Below are positions 26,751 to 38,385 of a DNA stretch of 64,000 nt, one piece after another. How positions within the stretch are numbered: position 1 is the stretch's first letter; each line of letters begins with the position of its first letter. Origin of the DNA: Streptomyces halobius (GTDB lineage: Bacteria > Actinomycetota > Actinomycetes > Streptomycetales > Streptomycetaceae); contig NZ_CP086322.1 of the NCBI RefSeq assembly GCF_023277745.1, forward strand, positions 5,828,001 through 5,892,000, read 5' to 3'. Made by a program: the position numbers and the translations under genes. The notes beneath the pieces were generated by a model. It had not been told where the DNA came from and did not search any database. It worked only from the letters and a program-made list of their open reading frames with translations.

Positions 26751-27758
26751 TCATGCCGCCTGGGAGGTCCTCTCCTCGCGCCGGGCGACTCCGTCCTTGC
26801 GCCGCGCGTCGAGGCGCGAGGCGTTCGGCCAGCGCACGTCGTACACCCAGCCCGCCTTCTCGAACCAGCGGATCAGCCGGGCGCTGGAGTCCAGCTGCCC
26901 GCGCAGCACACCGTGCCGGGCGCACGTCGGGTCCGCGTGATGCAGGTTGTGCCACGACTCGCCGCAGGACAGTACGGCCAGCCACCACACGTTCCCGGAG
27001 CGGTCGCGGGACTTGAACGGGCGCTTGCCCACGGCGTGGCAGATGGAGTTGATCGACCAGGTGACGTGGTGCAGCAGCGCCACACGCACCAGCGAGCCCC
27101 AGAAGAACGCGGTCAGGGCGCCCTGCCAGGACCAGGTCGCCAGACCGCCCACCAGTGGCGGAATCAGCAGCGAGACGGTGGTCCACAGGACGAACTGGCG
27201 GGAGACCCGACGGACGGCCGCGTCCTTGATCAGATCCGGTGCGTACTTGTGCTGCGGCGTCTGCTCCGCGTCGAACATCCAGCCCACATGCGCCCACCAC
27301 AGGCCCTTGAGCAGGGCCGGGACCGTCTCGCCGTACCGCCAGGGTGAGTGCGGGTCACCCTCGGCGTCGGAGAACTTGTGGTGCTTGCGGTGGTCGGCGA
27401 CCCAGCGCACCAGCGGGCCCTCCACCGCCATCGACCCCATCACGGCCAGAGCGATACGCAACGGACGTTTCGCCTTGAACGCCCCATGGGTGAAATACCG
27501 GTGGAATCCGATCGTGATGCCATGGCAGCCGATGTAATACATCACCACCAACAGCCCCAGATCCAGCCAGCTCACCCCCCACCCCCAGGCCAGCGGCACC
27601 GACGCCAGCAGCGCCACGAACGGCACGGTGATGAACAGCAGCAGTGTGATCTGCTCCAGCGAACGCTTCTTGTCGGCGCCCAGTGTCGCGGAGGGCAGGG
27701 GCGAGGCAGACGAATCGGCGGGAATCGGTGACTCTTCGGCTTCTGGACCAGCGGTCAT
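26751..27758 (-). CDS. Acyl-CoA/fatty-acid desaturase (delta-9 type)
   Basis: A 335-residue membrane di-iron desaturase. The three histidine boxes are complete: HRYFTH near residue 86, HRKHH near 123 and HNLHH near 275, flanked by four membrane segments (for example LGLLVVMYYIGCHGITIGFH). It would introduce a cis double bond in membrane acyl chains and so tune fluidity. It is followed by its TetR regulator. About 50 bp upstream of the start lie overlapping TACG/CGTA palindromes, a good operator candidate. Confidence 0.93.
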   Translation of the reverse strand: MTAGPEAEESPIPADSSASPLPSATLGADKKRSLEQITLLLFITVPFVALLASVPLAWGWGVSWLDLGLLVVMYYIGCHGITIGFHRYFTHGAFKAKRPLRIALAVMGSMAVEGPLVRWVADHRKHHKFSDAEGDPHSPWRYGETVPALLKGLWWAHVGWMFDAEQTPQHKYAPDLIKDAAVRRVSRQFVLWTTVSLLIPPLVGGLATWSWQGALTAFFWGSLVRVALLHHVTWSINSICHAVGKRPFKSRDRSGNVWWLAVLSCGESWHNLHHADPTCARHGVLRGQLDSSARLIRWFEKAGWVYDVRWPNASRLDARRKDGVARREERTSQAA

Positions 27759-27805
27759 GTGACGTCCCTCGCAGGGGGTTCGAGAGCTCAGGGGTCAATT
27801 ACAGC

Positions 27806-27834
27806 CTACGGGACCGTAACCTACGGTCACGTAA
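27806..27834. promoter_or_regulatory. Interlocked palindromes upstream of the desaturase, likely TetR operator
   Basis: TACGG-ga-CCGTA (27807-27818), GACCGTAACCTACGGTC (27812-27828, perfect) and TACG-gtca-CGTA (27822-27833) overlap, giving alternating half-sites at near 8-bp steps. Confidence 0.6.
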
Positions 27835-28023
27835 GTATGGCAGTGACACCGGCACGAGCAAGGCCATGACAGGCCCCGCACACCCACCTGCGACCCGGCT
27901 GCCCACACAGTGGACGGTGTGATCTGCTGATGAGGGGGCGACCTATCCTGGGGTCGTCGGACAGCGCGGTCCGCAACCCGCCATCCAGCCCAGAGTGCCG
28001 AAACACTGCAAGGAGCAGCACCT

Positions 28024-30786
<2,763 letters not shown>

Positions 30787-30802
30787 CCCCGCCCCGGCAC
30801 AC

Positions 30803-30844
30803 GACGACGGCCCGCCCCTTCACCGGAAGAGGCGGGCCGTCGTC
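30803..30844. terminator. Terminator after ppc
   Basis: GACGACGGCCCGCC and GGCGGGCCGTCGTC, a perfect 14-bp stem, 17 bp after the ppc stop and facing the convergent membrane-protein gene. Confidence 0.85.
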
Positions 30845-30924
30845 ATAGGCGCCAGAAAAGGCGGGATGATCGGCATCAGAAGGCAGGGTGATCGGCACCA
30901 GGAGGCAGGTCGGCACCAGAAGCC

Positions 30925-31449
30925 CTACAGCGCCACGAACGCCGCTCCCAACAACGCAGCACCCAGCAACCCGATCACCCACGCCGTACGCCGAAACCGC
31001 ATACCCCCCGCCACCACCAACGCCGCCAACAACAACGACCCCGCAAACGGCACCCACGCAAGCAAAATCCCGGCCGGCCCCACACGCACCGCACGCGTCG
31101 TCCCCGGCTCCACCGTCACCTCGACCCGTTCACCCTCGGCCGGCGCCACCGACTCCACGAGCGACACCTTCGCCCGCCGCTCCCCACCCCCCGCAGTCGG
31201 CACATACGGGCCCGTACACCGGTCCTCACCACACGCCGCGACCGTCATCGTGCCGCGCTCCCGCACCTTCACGAGCATCGCGTACTGCGCCGTATTCCAC
31301 GACGTCCACACTCCACCGGCCAGCAAAAGCAAAGCCAGCAGCCCCATCAACACGATCCGGGCGACAAGCAACGCACCGAAAGCGCTCTCACCAACCCGCC
31401 GGACACGGCTGCGTTTCACCGAACGGGTACGCGTACTACTACTGGCCAT
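30925..31449 (-). CDS. Membrane protein of unknown function downstream of pth
   Basis: A 174-residue protein with an Arg/Ser-rich cytosolic N-terminus, a long hydrophobic segment near residues 30-52 (LMGLLALLLLAGGVW), an external domain of about 75 residues with a CGEDRC pair that could form a disulfide, and two C-terminal segments (ILLAWVPFAGSLLLAALVV and WVIGLLGAALLGAAFVAL). AAGGAT precedes ATG 31449. It lies 80 bp downstream of pth on the same strand, in the conserved glmU-prs-rplY-pth block. No domain recognised. Confidence 0.75.
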   Translation of the reverse strand: MASSSTRTRSVKRSRVRRVGESAFGALLVARIVLMGLLALLLLAGGVWTSWNTAQYAMLVKVRERGTMTVAACGEDRCTGPYVPTAGGGERRAKVSLVESVAPAEGERVEVTVEPGTTRAVRVGPAGILLAWVPFAGSLLLAALVVAGGMRFRRTAWVIGLLGAALLGAAFVAL

Positions 31450-31529
31450 GGCCGCGATCCTTGGCCATCCCACCGCACCCGGTCAACCTCGGACAGCCCA
31501 TTCGTCAGCCCTGACCAGCCCTGTCCCCA

Positions 31530-32120
31530 TCACGTGTTGTACGTGCTCTGAGCCCTCTCCAGTCCCTCCAGCACCAATGCCTCCACCGCATCCGACGCAC
31601 GGTCCACGAAGTAATCCAGCTCCTTGCGCTCCGCCGACGAAAAATCCCTCAGCACAAAGTCCGCCACCGGCATACGTCCCGGCGGCCGCCCGATCCCGAA
31701 CCGCACCCGGTGATAATCCGCCCCCAACGACTTCGTGATCGACTTCAGACCGTTATGGCCGTTGTCACCGCCCCCCAGCTTCAGCCGCAGCACGCCGTAA
31801 TCGATATCCAACTCATCGTGAACGGCGATGATGTTGGCGGTCGGCACCTTGTAGAAATCCCGCAACGCCGTCGTCGGCCCACCCGACAGATTCATGAAAG
31901 ACCTCGGCTTCGCCACCACCACCCGACGACTCGCCGGCCCCGGAGGACCGATCCGCCCCTCCACCACCTGCGCCCGCGCCTTATGCGCCTTGAAACGCGC
32001 ACCCATCCGCCCGGCAAGAAGATCGGCAACCATGAAACCCACATTGTGCCGATTACCGGCGTACTCCGGACCAGGATTCCCCAGCCCCACGACCAGCCAC
32101 GGGCTGCCCGCATCCGTCAT
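31530..32120 (-). CDS. pth: Peptidyl-tRNA hydrolase
   Basis: A 196-residue enzyme that frees tRNA from stalled peptidyl-t[23 protein letters not shown] contains the catalytic histidine (NRHNVG), and the family motifs [15 protein letters not shown] and [12 protein letters not shown] follow in order; the terminal helix is complete. ATG 32120 has AAGGAG eight bases upstream; a TTG two codons before is less likely. It follows rplY on the same strand, the usual actinobacterial pairing. Confidence 0.96.
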   Translation of the reverse strand: MTDAGSPWLVVGLGNPGPEYAGNRHNVGFMVADLLAGRMGARFKAHKARAQVVEGRIGPPGPASRRVVVAKPRSFMNLSGGPTTALRDFYKVPTANIIAVHDELDIDYGVLRLKLGGGDNGHNGLKSITKSLGADYHRVRFGIGRPPGRMPVADFVLRDFSSAERKELDYFVDRASDAVEALVLEGLERAQSTYNT

Positions 32121-32233
32121 CTGCAAGCTCCTTCAACGGCGAGACCGTCGCCCCACGCCAACAGCGCGGGACGACGGTCACAGAACAACACCCGGGGCAC
32201 GCCGGCAACCAGCGCCCACCCCGGAAAGGGAAA

Positions 32234-32827
32234 TCAGGCGCCGGCCTCTTCACCCGCACCCTCGGCGGCACCCTCGGCCGGAGCCTCCGCCTGCGCCGCC
32301 ACGACCTGCAGGACGACCGCGTCCTCCTCGACGGCCAGCGACACACCGGACGGCAGCGAGACGTCCTTGGCCAGCACCGACTGACCGGCGTCCAGACCCG
32401 CGATGGAAACCGTCACCGACTCCGGGATGTGCGTCGCCTCCGCCTCGACCGGCAGCGTGTTCAGCGCGTACTCCAGCAGATTGCCGCCCGGAGCCAGGTC
32501 GCCCTCGGTCTGGATCGGCAGCTCGACGCCGACCGTCTCACCCTTCTTGACGGCCAGGAAGTCCACATGCACCAGGAACCTACGAATCGCCTCACGCTGC
32601 ACGGCCTTCGGAATGACCAGCTCGGTCTTGCCGTCGAAGTCCAGACGGATCAGCGCGTTCGGGGTCTTCAGCGCCATCATCAGCGCGTGGCTGTCCACCG
32701 CGACATGCTGCGGGTCAGCACCGTGACCGTAGACAACGGCCGGGACCTTCTCCTCACGACGGATACGGCGGGCTGCGCCCTTACCGAAATCCGTACGCAG
32801 CTCAGCGGCAAGCTTGACCTCAGCCAT
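32234..32827 (-). CDS. rplY: 50S ribosomal protein L25 (Ctc type)
   Basis: A 197-residue L25/TL5/Ctc-type 5S rRNA-binding protein. The N-terminal L25 domain (about 1-95) shows AELRTDFGKGAARRIRREEK and PAVVYGHGADPQHVAVD; the C-terminal TL5 beta domain (about 100-185) contains GGNLLEYALNTLPVEAEATHIPE. The acidic Ala/Glu-rich tail (EAPAEGAAEGAGEEAGA) is typical of Streptomyces. GAGGAG precedes ATG 32827. Sits between prs and pth. Confidence 0.96.
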   Translation of the reverse strand: MAEVKLAAELRTDFGKGAARRIRREEKVPAVVYGHGADPQHVAVDSHALMMALKTPNALIRLDFDGKTELVIPKAVQREAIRRFLVHVDFLAVKKGETVGVELPIQTEGDLAPGGNLLEYALNTLPVEAEATHIPESVTVSIAGLDAGQSVLAKDVSLPSGVSLAVEEDAVVLQVVAAQAEAPAEGAAEGAGEEAGA

Positions 32828-32916
32828 AACAGCACTCCTCGTAACTCAGAAACGATCCGGCGGGCGTCACCCGGCCCACGACAGACCAGCTACGAAGAGC
32901 GCGTCGATAACGGACC

Positions 32917-32936
32917 GCCGCACACAACAGTGCGGC
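32917..32936. terminator. Possible terminator after prs
   Basis: GCCGCAC-acaaca-GTGCGGC, a 7-bp stem between prs and rplY; too short to be sure. Confidence 0.35.
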
Positions 32937-32990
32937 CTCCCTCGCCGAGCAACTCCGTGAGTCTACCCGGCGGGAAGGCCGCCCCCAAGT

Positions 32991-33088
32991 CGATCAACCA
33001 GCCGGGCCGATCAGCCGGCCGAGGCCGACCAGCCAAGCCGACGGTCAGTTCGATCAGTCGGGCCGATCTGTCAGGCCGATCAGCCGAC
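32991..33088. repeat. Degenerate GCCGATCAG-type repeats between prs and rplY
   Basis: The core CCGATCAGCCGG and variants (CGATCAACCAGCCGGG, CCGACCAGCC, CGATCAGTCGGG, CCGATCAGCCGACG) recur about six times at 15-20 bp steps with no coding frame. Confidence 0.65.
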
Positions 33089-33100
33089 GCGACAGAACGC

Positions 33101-34075
33101 TCACTGCTCGTCGAAGAGACTCGTCACCGAACCGTCCTCGAACACCTCACGGATCGCCCGCGCGATCGTCGGCGCCATCGACAACACCGTGATCTTGTCC
33201 AGCTCCAGCTCGGACGGCGTGGGCAGAGTATTCGTAAAGACGAACTCACTGACCTTGGAATTCTTCAGCCGATCCGCAGCCGGACCGGACAGCACACCAT
33301 GCGTCGCCGTCACGATGACATCCTCCGCCCCATTGGCGAACAAGGCCTCCGCCGCAGCACAAATCGTGCCACCGGTGTCGATCATGTCGTCGACCAGAAC
33401 ACACACCCGGCCCCGCACATCACCGACCACCTCATGAACGGTGACCTGATTGGCCACGTCCTTGTCCCGCCGCTTGTGGACAATCGCCAGCGGAGCACCC
33501 AGCCGGTCACACCAGCGGTCCGCGACCCGCACCCGGCCCGCATCCGGAGAAACCACCGTGAGCTTGTCGCGATCCACCTTCGCGCCCACATAATCCGCGA
33601 GCACCGGAAGCGCGAAAAGATGATCCACCGGACCGTCGAAGAAGCCCATGATCTGGTCCGTGTGCAGATCGACCGTCACCACACGGTCCGCACCCGCCGT
33701 CTTCATCAGATCCGCGATCAGCCGCGCCGAAATCGGCTCACGACCACGGTGCTTCTTGTCCTGACGCGCATAACCGTAGAATGGAACGATCACCGTGATG
33801 CTCCGGGCCGAAGCCCGCTTCAGCGCATCAATCATGATCAGCTGTTCCATGATCCACTTATTGATCGGAGCCGTATGGCTCTGAATCAAAAAGCAGTCCG
33901 CACCACGCGCCGACTCCTGATACCGGACATAAATCTCACCATTGGCGAAGTCAAAAGCCTTCGTCGGGACCAGCCCCACACCCAGCTGATGCGCGACCTC
34001 CTCCGCCAGCTCGGGGTGGGCGCGGCCGGAGAAGAGCATCAGCTTCTTCTCGCCGGTCGTCTTGATCCCGGTCAC
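33101..34075 (-). CDS. prs: Ribose-phosphate pyrophosphokinase
   Basis: A 324-residue PRPP synthetase supplying nucleotide, His and Trp synthesis. The flexible loop YGYARQDKKHRGREPISARL and the PRPP-binding VCVLVDDMIDTGGT are complete, as are the class I motifs VSPDAGRVRVADRW and VVTVDLHTDQIMGFFD. GTG 34075 follows GAGGAG. It is 71 bp downstream of glmU on the same strand, the standard glmU-prs operon linking envelope precursor and nucleotide supply. Confidence 0.96.
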   Translation of the reverse strand: MTGIKTTGEKKLMLFSGRAHPELAEEVAHQLGVGLVPTKAFDFANGEIYVRYQESARGADCFLIQSHTAPINKWIMEQLIMIDALKRASARSITVIVPFYGYARQDKKHRGREPISARLIADLMKTAGADRVVTVDLHTDQIMGFFDGPVDHLFALPVLADYVGAKVDRDKLTVVSPDAGRVRVADRWCDRLGAPLAIVHKRRDKDVANQVTVHEVVGDVRGRVCVLVDDMIDTGGTICAAAEALFANGAEDVIVTATHGVLSGPAADRLKNSKVSEFVFTNTLPTPSELELDKITVLSMAPTIARAIREVFEDGSVTSLFDEQ

Positions 34076-34146
34076 AGCAAATCTCCTCGAATCACAGTTC
34101 GCCTGCGTTCAACACGGTACGCCGCACACAACGCACCCTTGCACGA

Positions 34147-35604
34147 TCACCGCTCGCCCTCGGACTCCTCGCGGGCAGCCGCAGCAGCCTGCGCGGCGGC
34201 ACTTCCAGGCCGCTTACGCGCGACCCAACCCTCGATATTCCGCTGCTGGCCACGCGCGACCGCCAACGAACCCGGGGGCACATCCTTGGTGATGACCGAG
34301 CCGGCCGCCGTGTACGCGCCATCCCCGATCGTGACAGGAGCCACAAACATATTGTCCGACCCGGTCCGGCAATGTGACCCGACCGTCGTGTGATGCTTCG
34401 CCTCACCGTCGTAATTCACAAACACGCTCGCCGCGCCGATGTTGGTGAACTCACCGATCGTCGCATCCCCCACATACGACAGATGCGGCACCTTCGTCCC
34501 CTCACCGACCTGCGCGTTCTTCATCTCCACATACGCACCGGCCTTTGCGCCCGGCCCCAGATCCGTCCCCGGACGCAGATACGCATACGGCCCCACAGCC
34601 GCCCCCGGCCCGATCCTCGCGCCCTCCGCAACCGTGAAAGACACCGAAGCACCCGCACCCACCGACGTATCCGTCAACCGCGAATTCGGCCCCACCTCGG
34701 CACCGGAAGCCACATGCGTCGAGCCCACCAGCTGCGAACCCGGCAACACCGTCACATCCGGGTCAAACGACACCGACACATCAACCCACGTCGTCGCCGG
34801 ATCCACCACCGTCACACCGGAAAGCATCGCCGCATTCAACAACCGCTCATTCAGCAGCCGACGCGCCTCCGCCAACTGCACCCGGTTATTGATCCCCAAA
34901 ATCTCCCGATGATCCGCCGTTACAGCCGCACCCACCCGATGCCCCGCCGCACGCAAAATCCCCAGCACATCGGTGAGGTACTCCTCACCCTGGCTGTTAT
35001 CCGTACGCACCTTCCCCAGCGCATCCACCAGCAGCCGGGCGTCGAAGGCGAAGACCCCCGAATTGATCTCCCGGACCGCCCGCTGTGCCGCGGACGCGTC
35101 CTTGTGCTCGACGATCTCCTTGACCGCGCCGGACGCCTCGTCCCGGATGATGCGGCCGTAGCCCGTCGCATCCGGCACCTCCGCCGACAGCACCGTCACG
35201 GCATTCCCGTCCGCCGCGTGCGTATCGCTCAGCTTCCGCAGCGTCTCACCGGTCAGGAGCGGGGTGTCACCACAGACCACGACGACCGTGCCGTCGAGCG
35301 CGACGTCGCTGCCGCTCAGCTCCTCGAGGCCCATACGGACGGCGTGGCCGGTGCCGTTCTGCTCGTACTGCACGGCGGTGCGGACGGCCGGATCGATCTC
35401 GGCGAGATGCGCCTGCACCTGATCACGGGCATGGCCCACGACCACCACGAGGTGCTCGGGATCCAGCTCACGGGAGGCGGCGACGACATGTCCGACGAGG
35501 GAACGGCCGCAGATCGCATGCAGGACCTTCGGGGTCGCCGACTTCATGCGGGTCCCCTCCCCCGCTGCGAGAACGACGACGGCGGCCGGGCGATTGGCGC
35601 TCAC
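34147..35604 (-). CDS. glmU: Bifunctional GlmU uridyltransferase/acetyltransferase
   Basis: A 485-residue enzyme making UDP-GlcNAc from glucosamine-1-phosphate in the cytosol. The N-terminal Rossmann uridyltransferase domain (about 1-235) has LAAGEGTRMKSATPK and VCGDTPLLT; the C-terminal left-handed beta helix (about 255-450) shows the hexapeptide repeats and the acetyl-transfer histidine region (YLRPGTDLGPGAKAGAYVEM). A charged C-terminal tail follows (AAAAREESEGER). GTG 35604. It lies just downstream of tRNA-Gln on the same strand. Confidence 0.96.
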   Translation of the reverse strand: MSANRPAAVVVLAAGEGTRMKSATPKVLHAICGRSLVGHVVAASRELDPEHLVVVVGHARDQVQAHLAEIDPAVRTAVQYEQNGTGHAVRMGLEELSGSDVALDGTVVVVCGDTPLLTGETLRKLSDTHAADGNAVTVLSAEVPDATGYGRIIRDEASGAVKEIVEHKDASAAQRAVREINSGVFAFDARLLVDALGKVRTDNSQGEEYLTDVLGILRAAGHRVGAAVTADHREILGINNRVQLAEARRLLNERLLNAAMLSGVTVVDPATTWVDVSVSFDPDVTVLPGSQLVGSTHVASGAEVGPNSRLTDTSVGAGASVSFTVAEGARIGPGAAVGPYAYLRPGTDLGPGAKAGAYVEMKNAQVGEGTKVPHLSYVGDATIGEFTNIGAASVFVNYDGEAKHHTTVGSHCRTGSDNMFVAPVTIGDGAYTAAGSVITKDVPPGSLAVARGQQRNIEGWVARKRPGSAAAQAAAAAREESEGER

Positions 35605-35630
35605 GGGGATGCCCTTCGGCTTCTTGGCTT

Positions 35631-35653
35631 CTTCGGGTGGTGGACACCCGAAG
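35631..35653 (-). terminator. Hairpin in the glmU leader
   Basis: CTTCGGGTG-gtgga-CACCCGAAG, a 9-bp stem 27 bp before the glmU start; either a weak terminator behind the tRNA or a leader structure. Confidence 0.45.
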
Positions 35654-35685
35654 GATACCGGGGCGTATTGAAGGTGAAACGCGGG

Positions 35686-35713
35686 CGGGTCCTGACCTTG
35701 TGATCAGGACCCG
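35686..35713 (-). terminator. Terminator of the tRNA-Gln gene
   Basis: CGGGTCCTGA-ccttgtga-TCAGGACCCG, a perfect 10-bp stem 23 bp beyond the tRNA 3' end. Confidence 0.7.
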
Positions 35714-35736
35714 AACTTTTGCTCTGTTGTGGCAGG

Positions 35737-35808
35737 CTCCCCCGCCAGGACTCGAACCCGGACATAAGGCACCAAAAGCCTCAGTGCTGCCAATTACACC
35801 ACAGGGGA
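35737..35808 (-). tRNA. tRNA-Gln, anticodon TTG
   Basis: A 72-nt tRNA. The acceptor stem TCCCCTG pairs with CGGGGGA (one G-U), discriminator G, CCA not encoded. The anticodon loop TTTTGGT between AGGC and GCCT gives anticodon TTG, reading CAA; the T arm contains GGTTCGAGTCC. It lies upstream of glmU on the same strand and is followed by a terminator. A decayed gene adjoins its 5' side. Confidence 0.95.
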
Positions 35809-35837
35809 TAGTAAAGCGGTTTAAACCGGACATTGCG

Positions 35838-36368
35838 TCAGTCTGGCCGCCTGGCACCCAACACTATGCCGTACCACCAGCCTTCGATGCGACGGTATAG
35901 CTCTGCACTTTGTAGCACCCGGATAACGAGACAGCCGTGGTACCCCCCGCCTGTGTTCTTGCGGGTGGTCTTCGGGAGTCTGGCGATCTCGGGTTTCGCG
36001 ATACGGCGCCCAGCGGGCCTCGCGCATCTGGTGGAGGGCTTCATCGGACTGGGCTTGGGCGGGTCGCGGCCCCAGAGGGGGGGCCGAGCCCTTGGAGACT
36101 CCGAGCTCTGCCACGATCTCGTCGTAGGTCCGCCCTAGTTTGCGCGGCTCGCGGGCCTTCTCGCGGAGGTCGTCCTTGGCGTTGGGGCGCTTCGTCCACT
36201 CAGGGGCGGCTCCCCTTCCGGTAGGCGGGTCAGGGTGGCGTCGCCGAGTGCTGTGCCGAGCCGGTCGCGGATCCGGCGCCTGCTGAGGTCGGCGCGGCGG
36301 AGGGTGACGGCTTGGGAGCGTAAGGGCTCGTGGTCGGGGTGGGCGTGATGGCGCTGTGTGTACGTCAT
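35838..36368 (-). pseudogene. Decayed HTH/endonuclease-like gene next to tRNA-Gln
   Basis: Three frames each carry a piece of one protein family. Frame one (36368 to about 36200) begins MTYTQRHHAHPDHEP and has a helix-turn-helix-like LRRADLSRRRIRDRLG. Frame two (about 36195-35980) has RPNAKDDLREKAREPRKLGR and YDEIVAELGVSKGS, a second HTH. Frame three (35972-35838) ends with KTTRKNTGGGYHGCLVIRVL and SAELYRRIEGWWYGIVLGA. From memory the intact Streptomyces proteins are about 270 residues, with a LAGLIDADG-like central part; here roughly 100 central residues are deleted and two frameshifts separate the parts. It is therefore non-functional. The call relies on remembered family sequence. Confidence 0.7.
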
Positions 36369-36523
36369 GGAACAGGCTGTCGTGCTCGCCTGTGCGGATG
36401 TGGCGAAAATGTGGTCGATTCAATAGTTCGAGGGATTTTCGCAGGTGAGGGCACGTAACGGGCCTGAGGTGTGCTGGGGTGCGGGGCTGAGGAACGGGTG
36501 GGGGCGCCCGTAGGCTGGTCGTT

Positions 36524-37957
36524 ATGACCGCAACGGGGGCAAGTGAAGGTGCGGGCGCGCGGGGTGCGCCCGTGAGTGGGCCGTGGTGGTGGGCCCGGCG
36601 GCGTAGTGCCGTGCTGGACGTGTTTTTGGCGGCCGTTTCGGCGGCGGAGTGTGTGCTCGAGGGTTCGCGCTTCGCGGATCAGGCGGGGCTGCCGGAGCTG
36701 ATCGGGATGTTGCTCGGCCTGGTGGTCGGGCCGGTGCTGCTGGTGCGTCGGCGGTGGCCGATCGTGGTGGTGCTGGTTTCGATAGCGGTGATGCCTGCGG
36801 AGATGGGCTTGCTGCTGAGTGTGGTGGGGCTTTACACGCTCGCCGCCTCGGATGTGCCGCGTCGGGTGACGGCGTTGCTGGCGGGGATGACCGTTGTCGG
36901 GACGTTGACCACGACGTTTCTCAGCATGCGGCAGGACGTGGTGGCGGACGAGGACTTCACCCCGCCGGTGTGGTTTGTGCCGGCGATGGCGCTGGCGGTG
37001 GCGCTGGTGCTGACGGCGCCGCCGGTGTTGTGGGGTATGTACGTCGGCGCGCGGCGGCGGCTGGTGGAGTCGTTGCGGGAGCGGGCGGACGGTCTGGAGC
37101 GGGAGCTGTCGCTGTTGGCGGACCGGGCCGAGGAGCGGGCGGAGTGGGCTCGTAACGAGGAGCGGACGCGGATCGCGCGGGAGATGCACGATGTGGTGGC
37201 GCACCGGGTGAGTTTGATGGTGGTGCATGCGGCGGCGCTGCAGGCGGTGGCGTTGAAGGATCCGGAGAAGGCGTCGAAGAACGCGGCGTTGGTCGGGGAT
37301 ATGGGGCGGCAGGCGCTGACGGAGCTGCGGGAGATGCTGGGGGTGTTGCGTACGGCTGAGGGGGCGGCGGTGCGTGGTGCTGCTGGTGCGGATGAGCCGG
37401 AGCGGTTGGCGGCGGTGGCGTCGCAGGTGGCGGCGTCAGGGGCGATGGCTGTGGGGTCGGAGTCGGGGGCGGAGGTTTCGTCGGCCGGGGCGTCGGTGTC
37501 GGCCTCGGGGGCCGGGGAGTCGGATGTGGAGGGGCCGGGGCTGGCGGAGCTGCGGGAGCTGGTGGGGCAGTCCCGGGTGGCCGGGATGGCGGTGGAGCTG
37601 TCGGTCGAGGGTCCGGACGGGGAGGCCGGTGACGGGGTGGTGTGTGGTTATGCGCCGCGGGTGCAGCGGACCGTGTACCGGGTGGTGCAGGAGGCGCTGA
37701 CGAATGTGCACAAGCATGCGCCGGGTGCGCGGGCGCAGGTGCGGTTGGCGCATCGGGCCGGTGAGGTGGCGGTTCAGGTGGAGAACGGTCCGTCGGAGCG
37801 GGGTGCGGCGGATGTGGGGTTGCCGAGTGGGGGGAATGGTCTGGTGGGGATGCGGGAGCGGGTGACGGCGCTGGGGGGCGTGTTTGTGTCGGGGCCGACG
37901 GAGGCGGGGGGCTTCCGGGTGTCGGCGGTGGTTCCGGCGGCCGTTCCGGCGGGGTGA
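36524..37957 (+). CDS. Sensor histidine kinase, NarL-type (HisKA_3)
   Basis: A 477-residue membrane sensor kinase. Five hydrophobic segments fill about residues 20-175 with hardly any external loops, suggesting membrane-level sensing. A short coiled coil leads to the HisKA_3 dimerisation domain, with the phospho-acceptor His in REMHDVVAHRVSL near residue 224, then an Ala/Gly/Ser-rich spacer (about 285-335) and the HATPase domain with EALTNVHKHAPGA (N box) and NGLVGMRERVTALGG (G box). Proteins of this type normally pair with an adjacent LuxR response regulator; none lies within 1 kb on either side, so it is an orphan here. Confidence 0.92.
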   Translation: MTATGASEGAGARGAPVSGPWWWARRRSAVLDVFLAAVSAAECVLEGSRFADQAGLPELIGMLLGLVVGPVLLVRRRWPIVVVLVSIAVMPAEMGLLLSVVGLYTLAASDVPRRVTALLAGMTVVGTLTTTFLSMRQDVVADEDFTPPVWFVPAMALAVALVLTAPPVLWGMYVGARRRLVESLRERADGLERELSLLADRAEERAEWARNEERTRIAREMHDVVAHRVSLMVVHAAALQAVALKDPEKASKNAALVGDMGRQALTELREMLGVLRTAEGAAVRGAAGADEPERLAAVASQVAASGAMAVGSESGAEVSSAGASVSASGAGESDVEGPGLAELRELVGQSRVAGMAVELSVEGPDGEAGDGVVCGYAPRVQRTVYRVVQEALTNVHKHAPGARAQVRLAHRAGEVAVQVENGPSERGAADVGLPSGGNGLVGMRERVTALGGVFVSGPTEAGGFRVSAVVPAAVPAG

Positions 37958-38385
37958 GGCCGGGCGCGGCTGGGGTGACTGCGGGTGGGCTCCGGTTGTC
38001 GGGTGTGTCTGCGGGCTGGTCCTTGCCGTAGGGCACCGGTCCCGCCGTAGGGCACCGACGGGCTGCTGGTGTGGCTGCGGGTGGCCTCCGGTTGCCGGGC
38101 GCCTGCGGGCTGTCCCCGTCGTGGGACACCGACAGGCTGCCGCCTGCCCCTGCCCGGCCACCGACGGGCTGATTTCCCTCGATGGCCACGGTCAGCCTTG
38201 AGGTGCTGAGACCCGCCGGAGGTCGCTGACCTCTGCCGACGCGGACGACCTGTCCCCGCCGGGGGCTGCCGCCCCTACCGGAGCCCGCTGCCCCTTCCGA
38301 CGGACGGCCCGTCCCCGCCGGAGCTCGTCCGCGCAGGCCCGCTTACCGCCCCGCCTACCGCGCCCCGCTTACCGCCCCCGCCGCC
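37958..38385. other. Noncoding gap with degenerate direct repeats
   Basis: No credible coding frame. A 96-bp-period direct duplication and several CACCGACGGGCTG-like units occupy 37977-38180; the remainder is Cys/Pro-codon-rich GC sequence without structure I can name. Confidence 0.65.
37977..38175. repeat. 96-bp direct repeat, two degenerate copies
   Basis: TGCGGGTGG(G/C)CTCCGGTTG(T/C)CGGG followed by TGCGGGCTG and GGGCACCG/GGACACCG occurs at 37980 and 38076. ACCGACGGGCTG recurs at 38054 and 38160. Confidence 0.7.
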
